Part shown: positions 45,801-57,800 of the stretch, in pieces | Layout: every line of letters begins with the position of its first letter | How positions within the stretch are numbered: the stretch's first letter is position 1 | Assembly: GCA_019054805.1 (NCBI GenBank) | Contig: JAHQIY010000008.1 | Coordinates: 5,069,501 to 5,133,500 of the forward strand | Length of the DNA: 64,000 nucleotides | Reading direction: 5' to 3' | Source of the DNA: Brachionus manjavacas | Lineage: Eukaryota; Rotifera; Eurotatoria; Ploima; Brachionidae | Notes under the pieces: generated by a model | Told to the model about the DNA's origin: nothing | What the model saw: the letters and a program-made list of their open reading frames with translations, nothing else | Database searches by the model: none | Translations under genes and position numbers: made by a program

Positions 45801-48800
45801 CGGTATCGCTCATTTTTAGTTTTTAAATTTTCAGATTTGTATATTTAAATTCCAAAATTTTTTTACATTATATACATTAATAAGTGATAATTGAGTAGTG
45901 TTATAAATAAGTGATATATCAATTATATTGAGTAATTGATAATTGAGTAGTTATCAATCAAAAATTAAATTAATTTATATTTACTATTGAAAAAATACTT
46001 TTGCTACTAATTAATTTATTTTACTATTAACAACCTTTTTTTACTACTTTTTTATTTAATTTATTACGTGTAATATTTGCTACGATTTTTTATTAAATTT
46101 GCTACTAGTTTAATTATTTTTGCTACTGGATTAAATAGTAGCCTTTGACTAAAACTAAAAAAATTTTTAAAAAATTTTTGTTTTAAATAAAGTTTAGTTC
46201 TCGAATTTCAATGTTTTTAAATTAAATTTTATCATTGTTAATTTTCTGTAATTTGGTGCTAATATAGAATGATGAGCTCTAATGTTATAGCCTGAAAATA
46301 ATTAAGTTGACTTGGGTGGACTCAACTCAAAGTCGACTTTAACTTTATCTTTTAGCGATTCTAACTTTAAATTTTGACTTTTGACCAACTCAGTAATAAG
46401 CCTTTCTAAAATGCAGGAAAAATGGATTAATTTTAGTTTGAAAAGTTTCAAAAAAAGATTGATATTTCAGAAAAATAAACAACTCTTTTTCAATAAAAAT
46501 TTCAATTTTAATAAAATTTTTTATCATTTATGTGACCAAATTTCTAGACCGAATTTTTTTGGCAACATATTTACTGGTCAAGTAATAGGTGATCAGTCCT
46601 TATTAAATTAGATAAAAAACAAAAATTTATTTTTATTTTTCACTAAGTAATGGGACTTTTTTATTTTTTAAAATTTATTTATTAGAGGCTTTTTAGCAAT
46701 TAATTTAGACTCTTTTTTAATGTTAACTTTAAGGACAATTCGGTGATATAATATGCACAAGAACTTTGGTTGATAACTCTGGTTTAAATTTTGAATACAA
46801 CTGTTCAGTGCTGTTGATCTCTCAGTCAAAATCCTTGCCTATTGCAATTCAATTTATCAACTGCCAAAAAAAATTGTTATATAACAATGGAAATTTACTT
46901 GATGGCTTTGGATATTATAGAGATTTTGACTCATCCGAATCCAATCTTACTTCACCACTTAACTTTTTGCCATCACAGACTTTAGATAATTCTTGGCAAA
47001 TTCACTTGCTTTTAACAAGCACTGAATTCTTAATTGAATCTCGTTTAATCGGATTCAATTTTTTTTCAACTTCAACTGATCAAATAAAAATAAACCTATG
47101 GTCTAGTACTATGTGTTCTGTTGAGTCCTGTTCATCATATTTTTACAAAAGTTTGCTTTTTTCAGCTGTGCGTATAAAAACATGGACAATTGAGCCAAAA
47201 ATTGGTGCAAATACGCACATGCTGCCAATTTCCTTATTTGTCAATTTCAAGTCATTTTTTACCATTGAACTAGTGACAAGGGCACAAATTTTGTCCGAAA
47301 CTTCTGACCAATATTATTATCCAGACTACGAAATCGAGGGAAGAAAATTGATTCCAATTTTGGGCCAACAATTTCTCTTCAAAGCATTGACCAGCTCTTG
47401 CTTTTACAAATCAATAATAAAATTAAATCATTCGAAAAATTATGATTTTGAAAACAAAATTTTATTGCCAGGAACAGAAAAAAACTTTGATTCAAATAAA
47501 AACATGAGCATTGAAGTTATTAATTTGGAATTTCTGAATCTTAATATGAAATTTGACATAGAAGTTTACAGTCAGAAAAGTTCAATAGAAGTTCTAATTG
47601 ATTATGGAGATTGTAGTAATGAATGGCTGTATTCGGACAGCAAGCAATTTAGACCATATTTTGGCCTCAATTTGGATTCGTATAAATTTTCCAAAATAGA
47701 ATTTGAAGATGAGTCAGTTAACTCATTTCTTGTCCTCAATTCAGAATTCAGATATGATACAAATCTGCTTGGTTTTAAAATATATGCTGTAAGAGAAGGA
47801 CAAATTTTGTTACAGGTAGTTTTTTTAAAAATTTAAATTTTTTCAACACTTTATATTTTTCTGGCTAAAAAGAAATAGGCAATATTTAAATTCAAAATTT
47901 TTTTTTCCTCTCCCCATTGAGCAAAAGTACGATCCAAGTCCAAACGAATTCTGCATACTGATCTGCTATCGAAGGCGACTTCCGATGAACCCCGTGTGAT
48001 TTTTATCTGTTTCAGCTCTCTCTGTTTGTCTTTCTGGATTTGTTTTCCTTGAGGTGTTCGTATTATCATCAGCATGCATCCCAGAAGATAAATTGAATAT
48101 AAATCTTGAACAAGAAATTGAAAGATCAGAAATAGTAGAAAATTCGGTTTTTGGTTTTATTAGGATCTAATGTGAATTAAGAGTTTTAAAGAAAATTTAG
48201 AAGAAATATTACGAAAGACGAAAGATTTTTGGAAATTTTCTTTTGTTTGTTTTAAAAAATTTTGAACAATTTGTTTTCAAAGATTTTATTTTTTACTCTG
48301 TAAATTTTTATGAAAAAGTTGGTAATTCGAAATGGCATCTTGAAGTTGATGATCAATTCAGAATATCAAATCAATTCAAAGAGTTTATCTTTGGATATTA
48401 AATATTTGCGGTGTAACATGGTTTACATGTTATGTAGATTTAGAAAATAAAAATATTTTTGAAAAAAAATTTTCTCAACCTTTATAAAATCGATTTTTAA
48501 TTTATTAAACTGATTTTTTGGACAGTCTATTTTCATTTTATTACTTATTTGGAATTTAATATTTGAATTTCTTTTTTAAATTTAATCTTGAAAGCTAAGT
48601 ACAAATAATTTTGAAATAAAAACCAAAAATGTTACCAAAAATCAAAAATATATTTAAATATAAAATTAAGACGCGAAAAAAATGATTAAGGACCCATTTT
48701 AATCGTTTTTAATGCTCTTCAAAATAAAGTTTTTGACATATATATTTTCTTGATAAAAATAAAAAGACAAGTGTGATTTACAGGTAAAGGTGCTCTAGAA

Positions 48801-51800
48801 AGCTAAAGAAAATGAGCTTTTTATATTTTAAATATTCTTTTGTGTCCTTTTGTGTACTTTTTCTAAATAAATAATTATATATAAAAATTCTCTCTTATTT
48901 TAATTAAGCCTATTCTCTATCTCAGCAGAGCTCGGGCCCGGACCCCGTCTATCTATCCCACCTATATCTATTCCAAAAACTACATAGCTCAAGGCGTTGT
49001 AACCGTCTTAAGGTTAATGTAAAGTACACGAAAGGACACAAAAGAAACCTTTTTATTCTAAAGAATAAAGTATTTATAAACGACTATTTTTTTCGTCTTG
49101 AACCAAATAAACTTTTAAGTCCACGTCAAACTTTATTTTTTTATTTTTTACTAGACAGAGAGCTCTTCCAACTTTAGAATTATATCGATTTTTAATCAAG
49201 GAGCCTCATATTATTTTATTTCTTGAATTTTCCGCTGTCTTTTATTCCTCTTCAAATTTCCGCAAGTTTTTATAGATTGTTTGATTCTGCGGAAAAACTT
49301 TTAAAAACTTTTTAAAAAATAGTTGCGGAATTCCGCAAAACATTTCCGTTTTCCGCGTTTTAGGCATTACATTTTGTGCAGCATGTCCTGTGCTATTCTA
49401 ATTTTTATTGCTGAAATAATCTCAGATCTTTCATGATCTTTCTATTAATCCAAGAATATACAAATCAAGATGAAAGTCATTTGGCCAAGGCATAATAATT
49501 TTTTGGAGCTATTTAAATCATTCAAAGCAGAATGATATAATGTAATTTTTCTTTTTCAGCTTATCTATTTTATACTTGTATTTTTAATGTAATTATGTTT
49601 TCTTTTGTTTTAAGTGACTGTAAATTTTTTCATATTTTACTTCTCTTTCTTGGAGATTAATTTTCACGAAAAAAAAACTAAAAAAAATTTGTCCATCTGT
49701 ACCTAGCTGAAAATTATTGGTACAGAATGGCAGTCCTAACATATTTTTTGTGGCTTTCTTGTCTTTTTTTGCTTCTTTTTTTTGGTTTTCTATGTTTTTT
49801 TAAAATATGATTTTCAAATGAGAAATTATTTTTGTGGTATTTTGGTTTTATCTAAGTAAGAAACAAGAAAATTTTTTTGAGATTATAAAATTTTAAATAC
49901 ATTTTTGAAACAATTTTCTACTGCCTATTTTTTTAAGTTTGTTTCGACTGATGAATGTGGAGTTCTGATGCCTTGTTCTTTTTATTTTAAACAAAATGTC
50001 GCAATAAATCGTCTAAACATTGAAACAAATGTGATAAAATTAAATTTGAAAAAAGGACTTCAAGTCTATAAACTTTCTAGTCCGATTTACATTAGAGAAG
50101 GTGCAATTTTGATGATAACTCATAGAAGCGGACAAATTGGATCGATCTATAATGAGGAGAGTGACAACACCATGTCCGATTATTTTGTTGAGTCTTTTAA
50201 TCAAAGTCTTCTAAATACAAGTTTGATCAAAATGAATCAAATGCTGGGAATTAATTGTCTGATTGAATACGGTTACTACATTCATCAAATTAAAGTAGCC
50301 AAAAAATACTATCTCTTTGTTCCTTATGATATCAAAGTAAAATTGGCTAATTCAACAAAAAATATAAACATTAAAGCTAATGTTGATCATGGTAAGTAGA
50401 ATTCAAATTGTCTATCAAATAATCTCTTTATCTAGTAAATAGTTTTTTATTAGTTAATAAAAATATCTAGTTGATTTCATCTTTTTATCTATTATAGTTA
50501 ATCCTATGCCAGTAGAATTTATTTAATTTTGACAAAAAAAATACACATACAGTAAAGTACGGTTATAACGAAGTCGCTGGGGGAATCAAAAAACGGTTCG
50601 TCATAACCGAACTTCGTTACATCCGAAAAAGACAAAAAAATTTTTTTTTTAAAATTTTTATTTAATTAAAACGAATTAAAAAAGAAATAATAATGATAAA
50701 TATGAAAAAAAATTATATATTATTTTTTCCTCTCTACTCCTCTCTACGTTTGTAAATACCGCTCATTGTACCTACTGGAATTTTAAATTCCTCGCAGACT
50801 TCGGTCTGAGTTTTTTTTTTGCTATCGATAAGCTTTATGTATTTTACTTTTTCATGCAACGTAAAAACCTTACGTTTAGTTGGTTTTGTTTTTTCTAACA
50901 TTTTTTTAACATAATATTTTTCCTGTTTTTTTTTTATTTTATAAAGGTTAATGTGTGATTTTTCAGAATATTAATTGATTATTAAGTAGGGATTAGTTTT
51001 AAGATTTCGGTATTCAAGAAAATTCATACTTATTTGCTGATTTCTATTATTAAAAATTAAGAAACCAATATTTCTCAAATGTATTTTTTAATATTTTCGT
51101 TATAAGCGAATAAAATTTCATTGAAAATTATCAAAAAATGCTTCGTTATAACCGAATTTTCGCTATAAGCGTACTTCGTTATAACAGTAAGAAAATGTAT
51201 TAAAAGTATTATTGTTCTGAACAACAGTGTTTTATTTTTCTTTATAAACGAATTTTCGTTATATCCGTGTTCGTTATAACCGCACTTTACTGTATTATTA
51301 TCTTTTGTTTTTGTTAAGATCCAAGTGATGACATCATCATTCTTACCTCCTATTCTAAAATTTTTTAAATTAACTGCAGCAAGAACAGTAAACAAAAGAA
51401 ATAAGAAAAAAATTTGATTATTTTTCAAATTATTTAAAAAGAAAATTCTCTTTTACTGTCATTTGTAATTTTAAAATCTAATTCTTAAAATTAAAAACTC
51501 ATCAGAAAATAAAACAAACCTACCAGATCATAATTTACCCATTTTAAGTCAATCAGCATTTTTTGAAGGGAAATAATTATTTAGAAACAATTTAGAATAA
51601 ATTTCTCTGCTCCAGATAAAAATTTTTCAAACTTCACTCTTCCTCAAAAAGTTGGCAGGTCACAACTATAATTTTATACCTATTTTTATATCTATTATGT
51701 AATCTTTTATTAATTTTTCTTTAAATGGTAGATTGTAAAAATTGATGTCAAGACTTGTGTTTTAACAGATTAAAATGTGAACAAAAAATTTGGCAAAATA

Positions 51801-54800
51801 TAAAAAAAAATTTAATTTAATTTATTTTTTATTTTAAATTTAATAATAAATTCCGATCATTAAAAAAATTTATTTTTAGATTCCTTAAATATTAGTTCTG
51901 TTTCATATTATGAAAGATTAAACAAGTTGGTCATAGATGAATACTTTTTGAACAGCGTGTGCATAAAAAATGAAACGAACACTATCTATTCCGAATTGAG
52001 TAAATCTGACTGCAAAATAGGTACTTTGAACATTTAAATAAAACATGATTTAATCAAAAATTTTTACTTAGACGCAAATTTTTCTTCTTCCTTTGAATTC
52101 AACAGCTTACCAACTTCAGAATCACCAGCTAGATTTTATCGATCCGATATCATAAAATATAGTACCAAACTAGACTTGTTTTTTAAGGAGAATTATACAA
52201 TTACGAGGTTCTGGACTATATATGCTCTAGATGACAACAACACCATCATTGAGCCAGAAATAAAATTAGAAGGTAATCCAACTGTAAGCTATAGCGAGCT
52301 GGTAATCAAAAGTAATACACTGAACTACAATAAGTATAAGCTAGTCCAAGACATAATGATCAAAATTGATACAGGCAATGTGAAAAATATCAAAAATGAA
52401 ATAAATTACAAAGCTGAAGCTTACATTCATGTGGTACCGAGTGGAATTGCTCCTTATAGCTTAGAGAATGGTCTTGACTATTTGAAAATTGGTACTAATC
52501 AAAGTTTCACTCTAAAACCCCTTGAATATGCTTATGATATGGATTTTTTAGTCCATACACATTCACTTAATTTTGAGTTTTTCTGTTTTGTTGTAGACAA
52601 AAATCATTCAGTAAATAATAAGACCGACTTGGAAGATTTTCAAAGTTTGGCTGAATTTAAGTACAACCTGTCATTAACTAATCAGTGTTTTAGTTCACGC
52701 GATAAAATAGTATTTGAATCAAATAATAGAACTCTCAAAATTAAACCAAATGGTTTAAACTTTAGCAAAGATAATTCCTATCTGTTTTTGGTAATGACAC
52801 ATCATTTGGGAAAAGAATACTATCAAATTATTACAGTTGAAGTGCTCGATTTTACCAAAATTCCAATTGTTTCTACAAGGTAACAATTTTTTAATTATTT
52901 AATAACTTTTTTTCAAAAAATTGATAATTTCTTTGTGTAGAGTTAAAATATAATAAAATAAAAATATAATAATATTAAGCTGCAACCGCAATCATGACAC
53001 CATGACCACTGCAAGTGTGGCGGCTGCTGAATTACCCCTTCGATGAAATTCATTCTTTTTCTTTTTGTTGTTTTTTACTGATCGAAAATTTATTAATTAT
53101 TTCGGTTTTAGCATTTTGGAATACTTATCTTATAGTTTGATTTGAAAATTTCCCTTGCTAGAGAGTTGACTACAAAAACGGTAACTTTTTCCAAACTGGA
53201 ATGAACTGTTGACCAGAAATTATCTCTTTGACTACAGTTTCATGTAAATTGTCTTGCTACTCTGTGTTGCCCACTTGCCGGACCGTCTGACCTTAGCGCT
53301 TTTGCTACACTATTTGGGTGGAACCAGTTAACAGAGTTTATTCGGTTAGCAATTTTATACAATGTGATCGCAGAGCCTCGGGTTCTTCTCTCTTCAAGAG
53401 TAGTGAGCTCTGGTCTGACAAGCCTTTGCTCATAAGATAGTGTCCTAAGTTCTGATACAAGTTTTGTGGCCCATCTTTGGACTCTCTCAATTTTTTAAAA
53501 ACCTCCTTATTTTACGGGTTTCAAACTGATACTGCATATTCAAGGTGAGGTCTCACTAAACAATAGTATAAGGTCTTGACTGTGTCGCATCTCCAGCATT
53601 TGAAGGCACGTCTAAGTGAACCAAGGGTGAAGTTAGCTCTGTTTGCTGCAATGGTGGCTTGCCCACCCCATTTTAAGTTTCTTGTGAGCTGGATTACAAG
53701 ATCTCTTTCTGACTCAGTTTCTAATCAAGTCGTGTCTTGTCTTGTGCCATCTGAGTTTTTGTTTGATTTTCAAACATGCAAATTTTTACATTTTAGCAGA
53801 TTAAATAACATTTTCAAATCTGGTGCCCAAATAGATCCCTTATCGAGACCTTCCTGCAGCTGTTCTCTTTCTAACATATTTCTTATTAAAATAAATAAAA
53901 TGAAAACCTCAAAAATAAAATCAGTTTTTTTAAGAATACAATTTTTTACAATCTTTTTGGTAATGAGCCAAAACCAGACTGATTAAATTTTTTTAAAAAT
54001 GTCAATTCTTTTTAATCAAGGATGTATTTTGTGCAAAGTTGGTCAAAAGTCAAACTTTGTCTTATAAGGTATTTTTTTAGATTTTTTGGTTTCTTTTTGA
54101 ATGAGAAATTGTTTAAATTATGTTCATTTCCAATATAACACGTTTTTTTTACAATGTTATTTTGTTTTTTTTTCAAAATTCTTGCCTTTAATGAAATCTT
54201 AATCTCCAATTTTAAATATCCCATTTTGTTTGAACAAAAAGTTCATAAAAGTTATCCCCAGGTTTTTTTTTCAAATAAAATTCCATTAAGTATTGATGAA
54301 CTAATAGATGAATGTCTATCAAAAAAAAATATCGGCGCTTTAAACAAAAATATGAATACAAGTATTATTGTTTATGCTGATGATATACTTTTACTTAGCC
54401 CAGTAGACTCTCATCTTAAGGAGCTCTTAGATATTTGTTCAAAATATGGAAACAAATGGAAAATAAAATTTAACCCTAAAAAGTCATCAATAATTTAGTT
54501 TGGTCCGCAATAATTTAAAAATACTTTTTATCTTGGAAAAAGTAAATAAAATTAAATATCAGGGAGTAGAAATACCAAATAACTTTGACTTTCATAATAT
54601 TGCAGTAAATAAATTTATTAAAGTACAACACGCCTTGTTTTCTCTCTCATATTTGGGGTTAAAAAAAGGGGAAATTTCTCCATTTTTACAAGCATTCATA
54701 TACAAAAAAATAAATAAAAATAAATAATAACTTTGATCAGCTGTACGTTTTTTCCAAACTTTCGTTCATTAGTACAATCAAATTTAACAGAATGGCTTTT

Positions 54801-57800
54801 GTTATCTATCAAGATTTGTGTCTAAACAAACCAACTATGGAGAATAAATTAAAGTCTTTTAACCAGGACATTGTTCTTTTGGAATCTCATTTTATCTTAG
54901 AAATAAGTAAAATAAATTCTAATCTTGAAGCTCTCAAAAAGGATCTCAAACTACAGTTTAAGCAAGAGAATGGACTAGCTGACTCTGTTAAACTTTGCCT
55001 TAAAAAATATTAACAACAACAAGTACTTTACGCTACTTATTAATTTAACTAAGTCATTTGGTAGTTCCAGTGGAACAAATATTGGTGATTAGTTTTTTTT
55101 ACCTTTCTTATATATTTAACTTTTTTTTTCATTTATTCTCTTTCTCCTTCAATGGAGGTTAATTTACCAATAAAAAAATAAATAAAATATTGAGCATCAA
55201 AAATTGATCATTAACTTCAAGTTGCCAATTTATTTATTTTAATTATGTCTTTAAACTTGACTGTTAATAGAAAAATTGTTTTTTTCACCTTTTAAAGCTT
55301 ACAGAATATTCTGTAGTACGAAATCAATTGTTTTAAATTTCAAGAATTTAAATTATCTGAATTTTTGTATGAAAACACCGATCTCTGAACTAAACCAAAT
55401 TTCCCAAATTTTCTCTAGTTACGGAATAACGGGTGACAACATAAAATCGAGACAAACTTTTAAAGATCATAACTCCTTTAGTATTTATCAAAATAAAACA
55501 AAATTTTGAGAGAATATAGCATTTTTTTTCTAATTTTTATTTATGCTTTATCTTTTTTCAATAAGTCTATTTCTTCGAAAATTATTCAGTCGTTTTAGTC
55601 GTTTTTTTTTTTGCGTTTCGGTTCGATCAGGGATTTTCGTCTTTTTTCAGGTGTTATTTGAAGCTTCTTCAACAATTTTGAGACCATTTGCTGGCTTATA
55701 TCAAACTTTTTGGCTGCTTGACGCTGACTGAAGTTATATTTGTGATCAAAAGCCTTTTTAAGCTTGTTGAGTTGTACTTTAGTCATTTTTTTCGTTGTTT
55801 GACCAGACCCTTGATTCCTTTCTGGTGAAAAATATTCACTACGTTTTAATATTCGGTAAACAATACTCCTTGGAATTTTTTCTGCCATAAAATGCTTCAC
55901 AATGATTATCTTTCCAAGTGATCTATTTTCGTTAAAAAACGCGTACACGTGAATTTTAGGGCCTCTTCTTTAGATAAATTATTTTGGTCATTTTTAATTC
56001 AAATTGAATAATTTTTTTTACCGTATTTAAAATTAAATTTACGACAAGAATATGGAAAGAGATTTAAAAATAAAATTAAAATAGCATTGCAAATGATACT
56101 TAGAGTTCGTCTCAATTTTAAGTTGCCACTCGTTATCTAAAAATTACATAGAATAACAGGGGTTCCATAAAACTAGATTCAAAAGAAAATTATTATTAAT
56201 TATTAATTATATTTTTATATTACTAAAATCTCTCCATCAATTTGAAAAAAAAAATATCATTTGATTTATTGACCCTTAAAAGGTCTTAAAGCGAATATTT
56301 AAATTTTAAACTTTTAATTTAAAGATGTCGTCTTGCTGAATACTGCAAACCGTTTCGCCTCCATACAAAAATAAATCCAAGCTATACATTGGCAGTTGAA
56401 AGCTGGTGCAAAAAAGAATGTGAGAATGCTATTAGACTAGAGTTCAAAAACACCATTTTTTTGCAGCAATACAAAAATTCTGACTTTTCCGAGCTGAGCA
56501 GTTTTAATGATAAACTAATTTTTGGATCTAACATGTCCGAATTAACCATTTTGCCAGCTCTGTTTGAAAAATATCCCAATGTATCATTTTATAATATAAA
56601 ATTTGAAGTGACTGCATTTTATGAAAATGTCCAGACAACTGGATCTACCCTTATGAGAATAAAAATAAATGAAAAGGCTTTCAACGGCTCATGCAAAGTT
56701 GATCTCAGCGAAGGCTACGCGCTTTTGACCCTTTTTGAAGTAGCATGCAGCGACTGGATTGACAACGATGGCTACATAGTCAGATATGAGTATTTTGCAA
56801 AATACTCAAACACCTCGGATCCAATAGCCATTAACTTTAACATGATAGGAAGGCTAAGAACCCAGCTTCCGCAAGGTCTCGAGTCCGATGCATTCAAACT
56901 TTACCTTTTTGTGCAAATAATTGATGATTCAGATGCCATTACTATATTTGAGATAAAAAATCCCATAATTGTTAAAATAAAACCAAATTTTCTCCTCAAC
57001 GTAATAGCTCAACTGGTAAACAAGCCTGAAAATTCTGACTTTTTCCAAATGCTAAAAAATGGAGATTTACAGGAGTCATCCCGCAACATAATATCAATAA
57101 GTTCAATGTTGAATAGTCAAAAGTCAAATGGGACACCAGGAGAGATTGAAAAGATCAAGGACTTATTCACCAATGTGGCAAATGACTTCGAGCCTAAAGA
57201 CTTGAGTAGTGTTAAAGTAATAGCTTCTGTTTTGTCCTTATTGACCACAGATAAAAGTCAGCTTTCCATTAGCTCCGCCGAAATGGCACTGGCCAAAAGC
57301 TTGGACTTGTCGCATAGACTTCTAAATATGTCCAGTTCAAATGGCTACTTGTTTCTAAAGCAAGCAGCTAACAAAATTGTGGACACGGCAGCAAATGCTC
57401 TCCTAAATGCCAACTCACACAATTCAACCAACATCGAAAAGTTTCAAAAATCAACCCAATTTATCCTGGATCAATTTGCTTCTTTGTCATCTGATCACTT
57501 GAGCATTAGCCAAGAAACAAGGATCAAATCGAACAGCATTGATTTACGTGTGGCAAGAATAAATTGGAAAAATTTAATTAACAAGAACATTGATCTTGAA
57601 AATGGACATTTTCTACTGCCCAAATCAAACATCAAATCTGAAAAAAATATTGTACTAAAGAGCTACTCGATGCCAGAAATTGTTGCCAGCAAAGATCCAA
57701 GTCTTGCTAATTCTCCCATAATCAGTCTCTCTTATTTAGCTGAGAACCAAAAGGAAATAAGGATTAAAGACAACGGCGATTTTTTCAGGATAAAAATACG

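Larger units (their letters stand above)
50392..51879. other. intron 9 carrying a pogo/Tigger-like transposon
   Basis: GTAAGT..TATTTTTAG. The element at 50550-51292 takes up half of it; the rest is AT-rich with no other feature. Confidence 0.6.
52880..56324. other. intron 11 (3.4 kb), packed with transposon fragments
   Basis: Contains LINE remnants on both strands, a lone hAT-like end and a Tc1/mariner DNA-binding fragment, listed separately. The remainder is AT-rich. Ends TTAATTTAAAG before exon 12. Confidence 0.6.

Noticed and set aside
46381-46611. 76-codon plus ORF in intron 7
   Set aside because: Composed of K, N, F and I from AT-rich DNA and begins inside the transposon end; no coding signal.
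50571-51297. Regular TTCGTTATAACCGAA copies considered as a CRISPR-like array
   Set aside because: The copies are irregularly spaced, in both orientations, and belong to the ends of a TA-flanked transposon.
51075-51428. 117-codon minus ORF at 51075-51428 with a signal-like start
   Set aside because: It crosses the terminal repeat of the pogo-like element, reads its end repeats (N-E-H-G-Y-N-E-N pattern) and is low complexity, so it is a chance ORF.
27057-52020. Reading the ectodomain exons as several separate small secreted-protein genes
   Set aside because: Only exon 1 has a signal peptide, the other exons are open to their acceptor with no ATG start, and all phases match in series.
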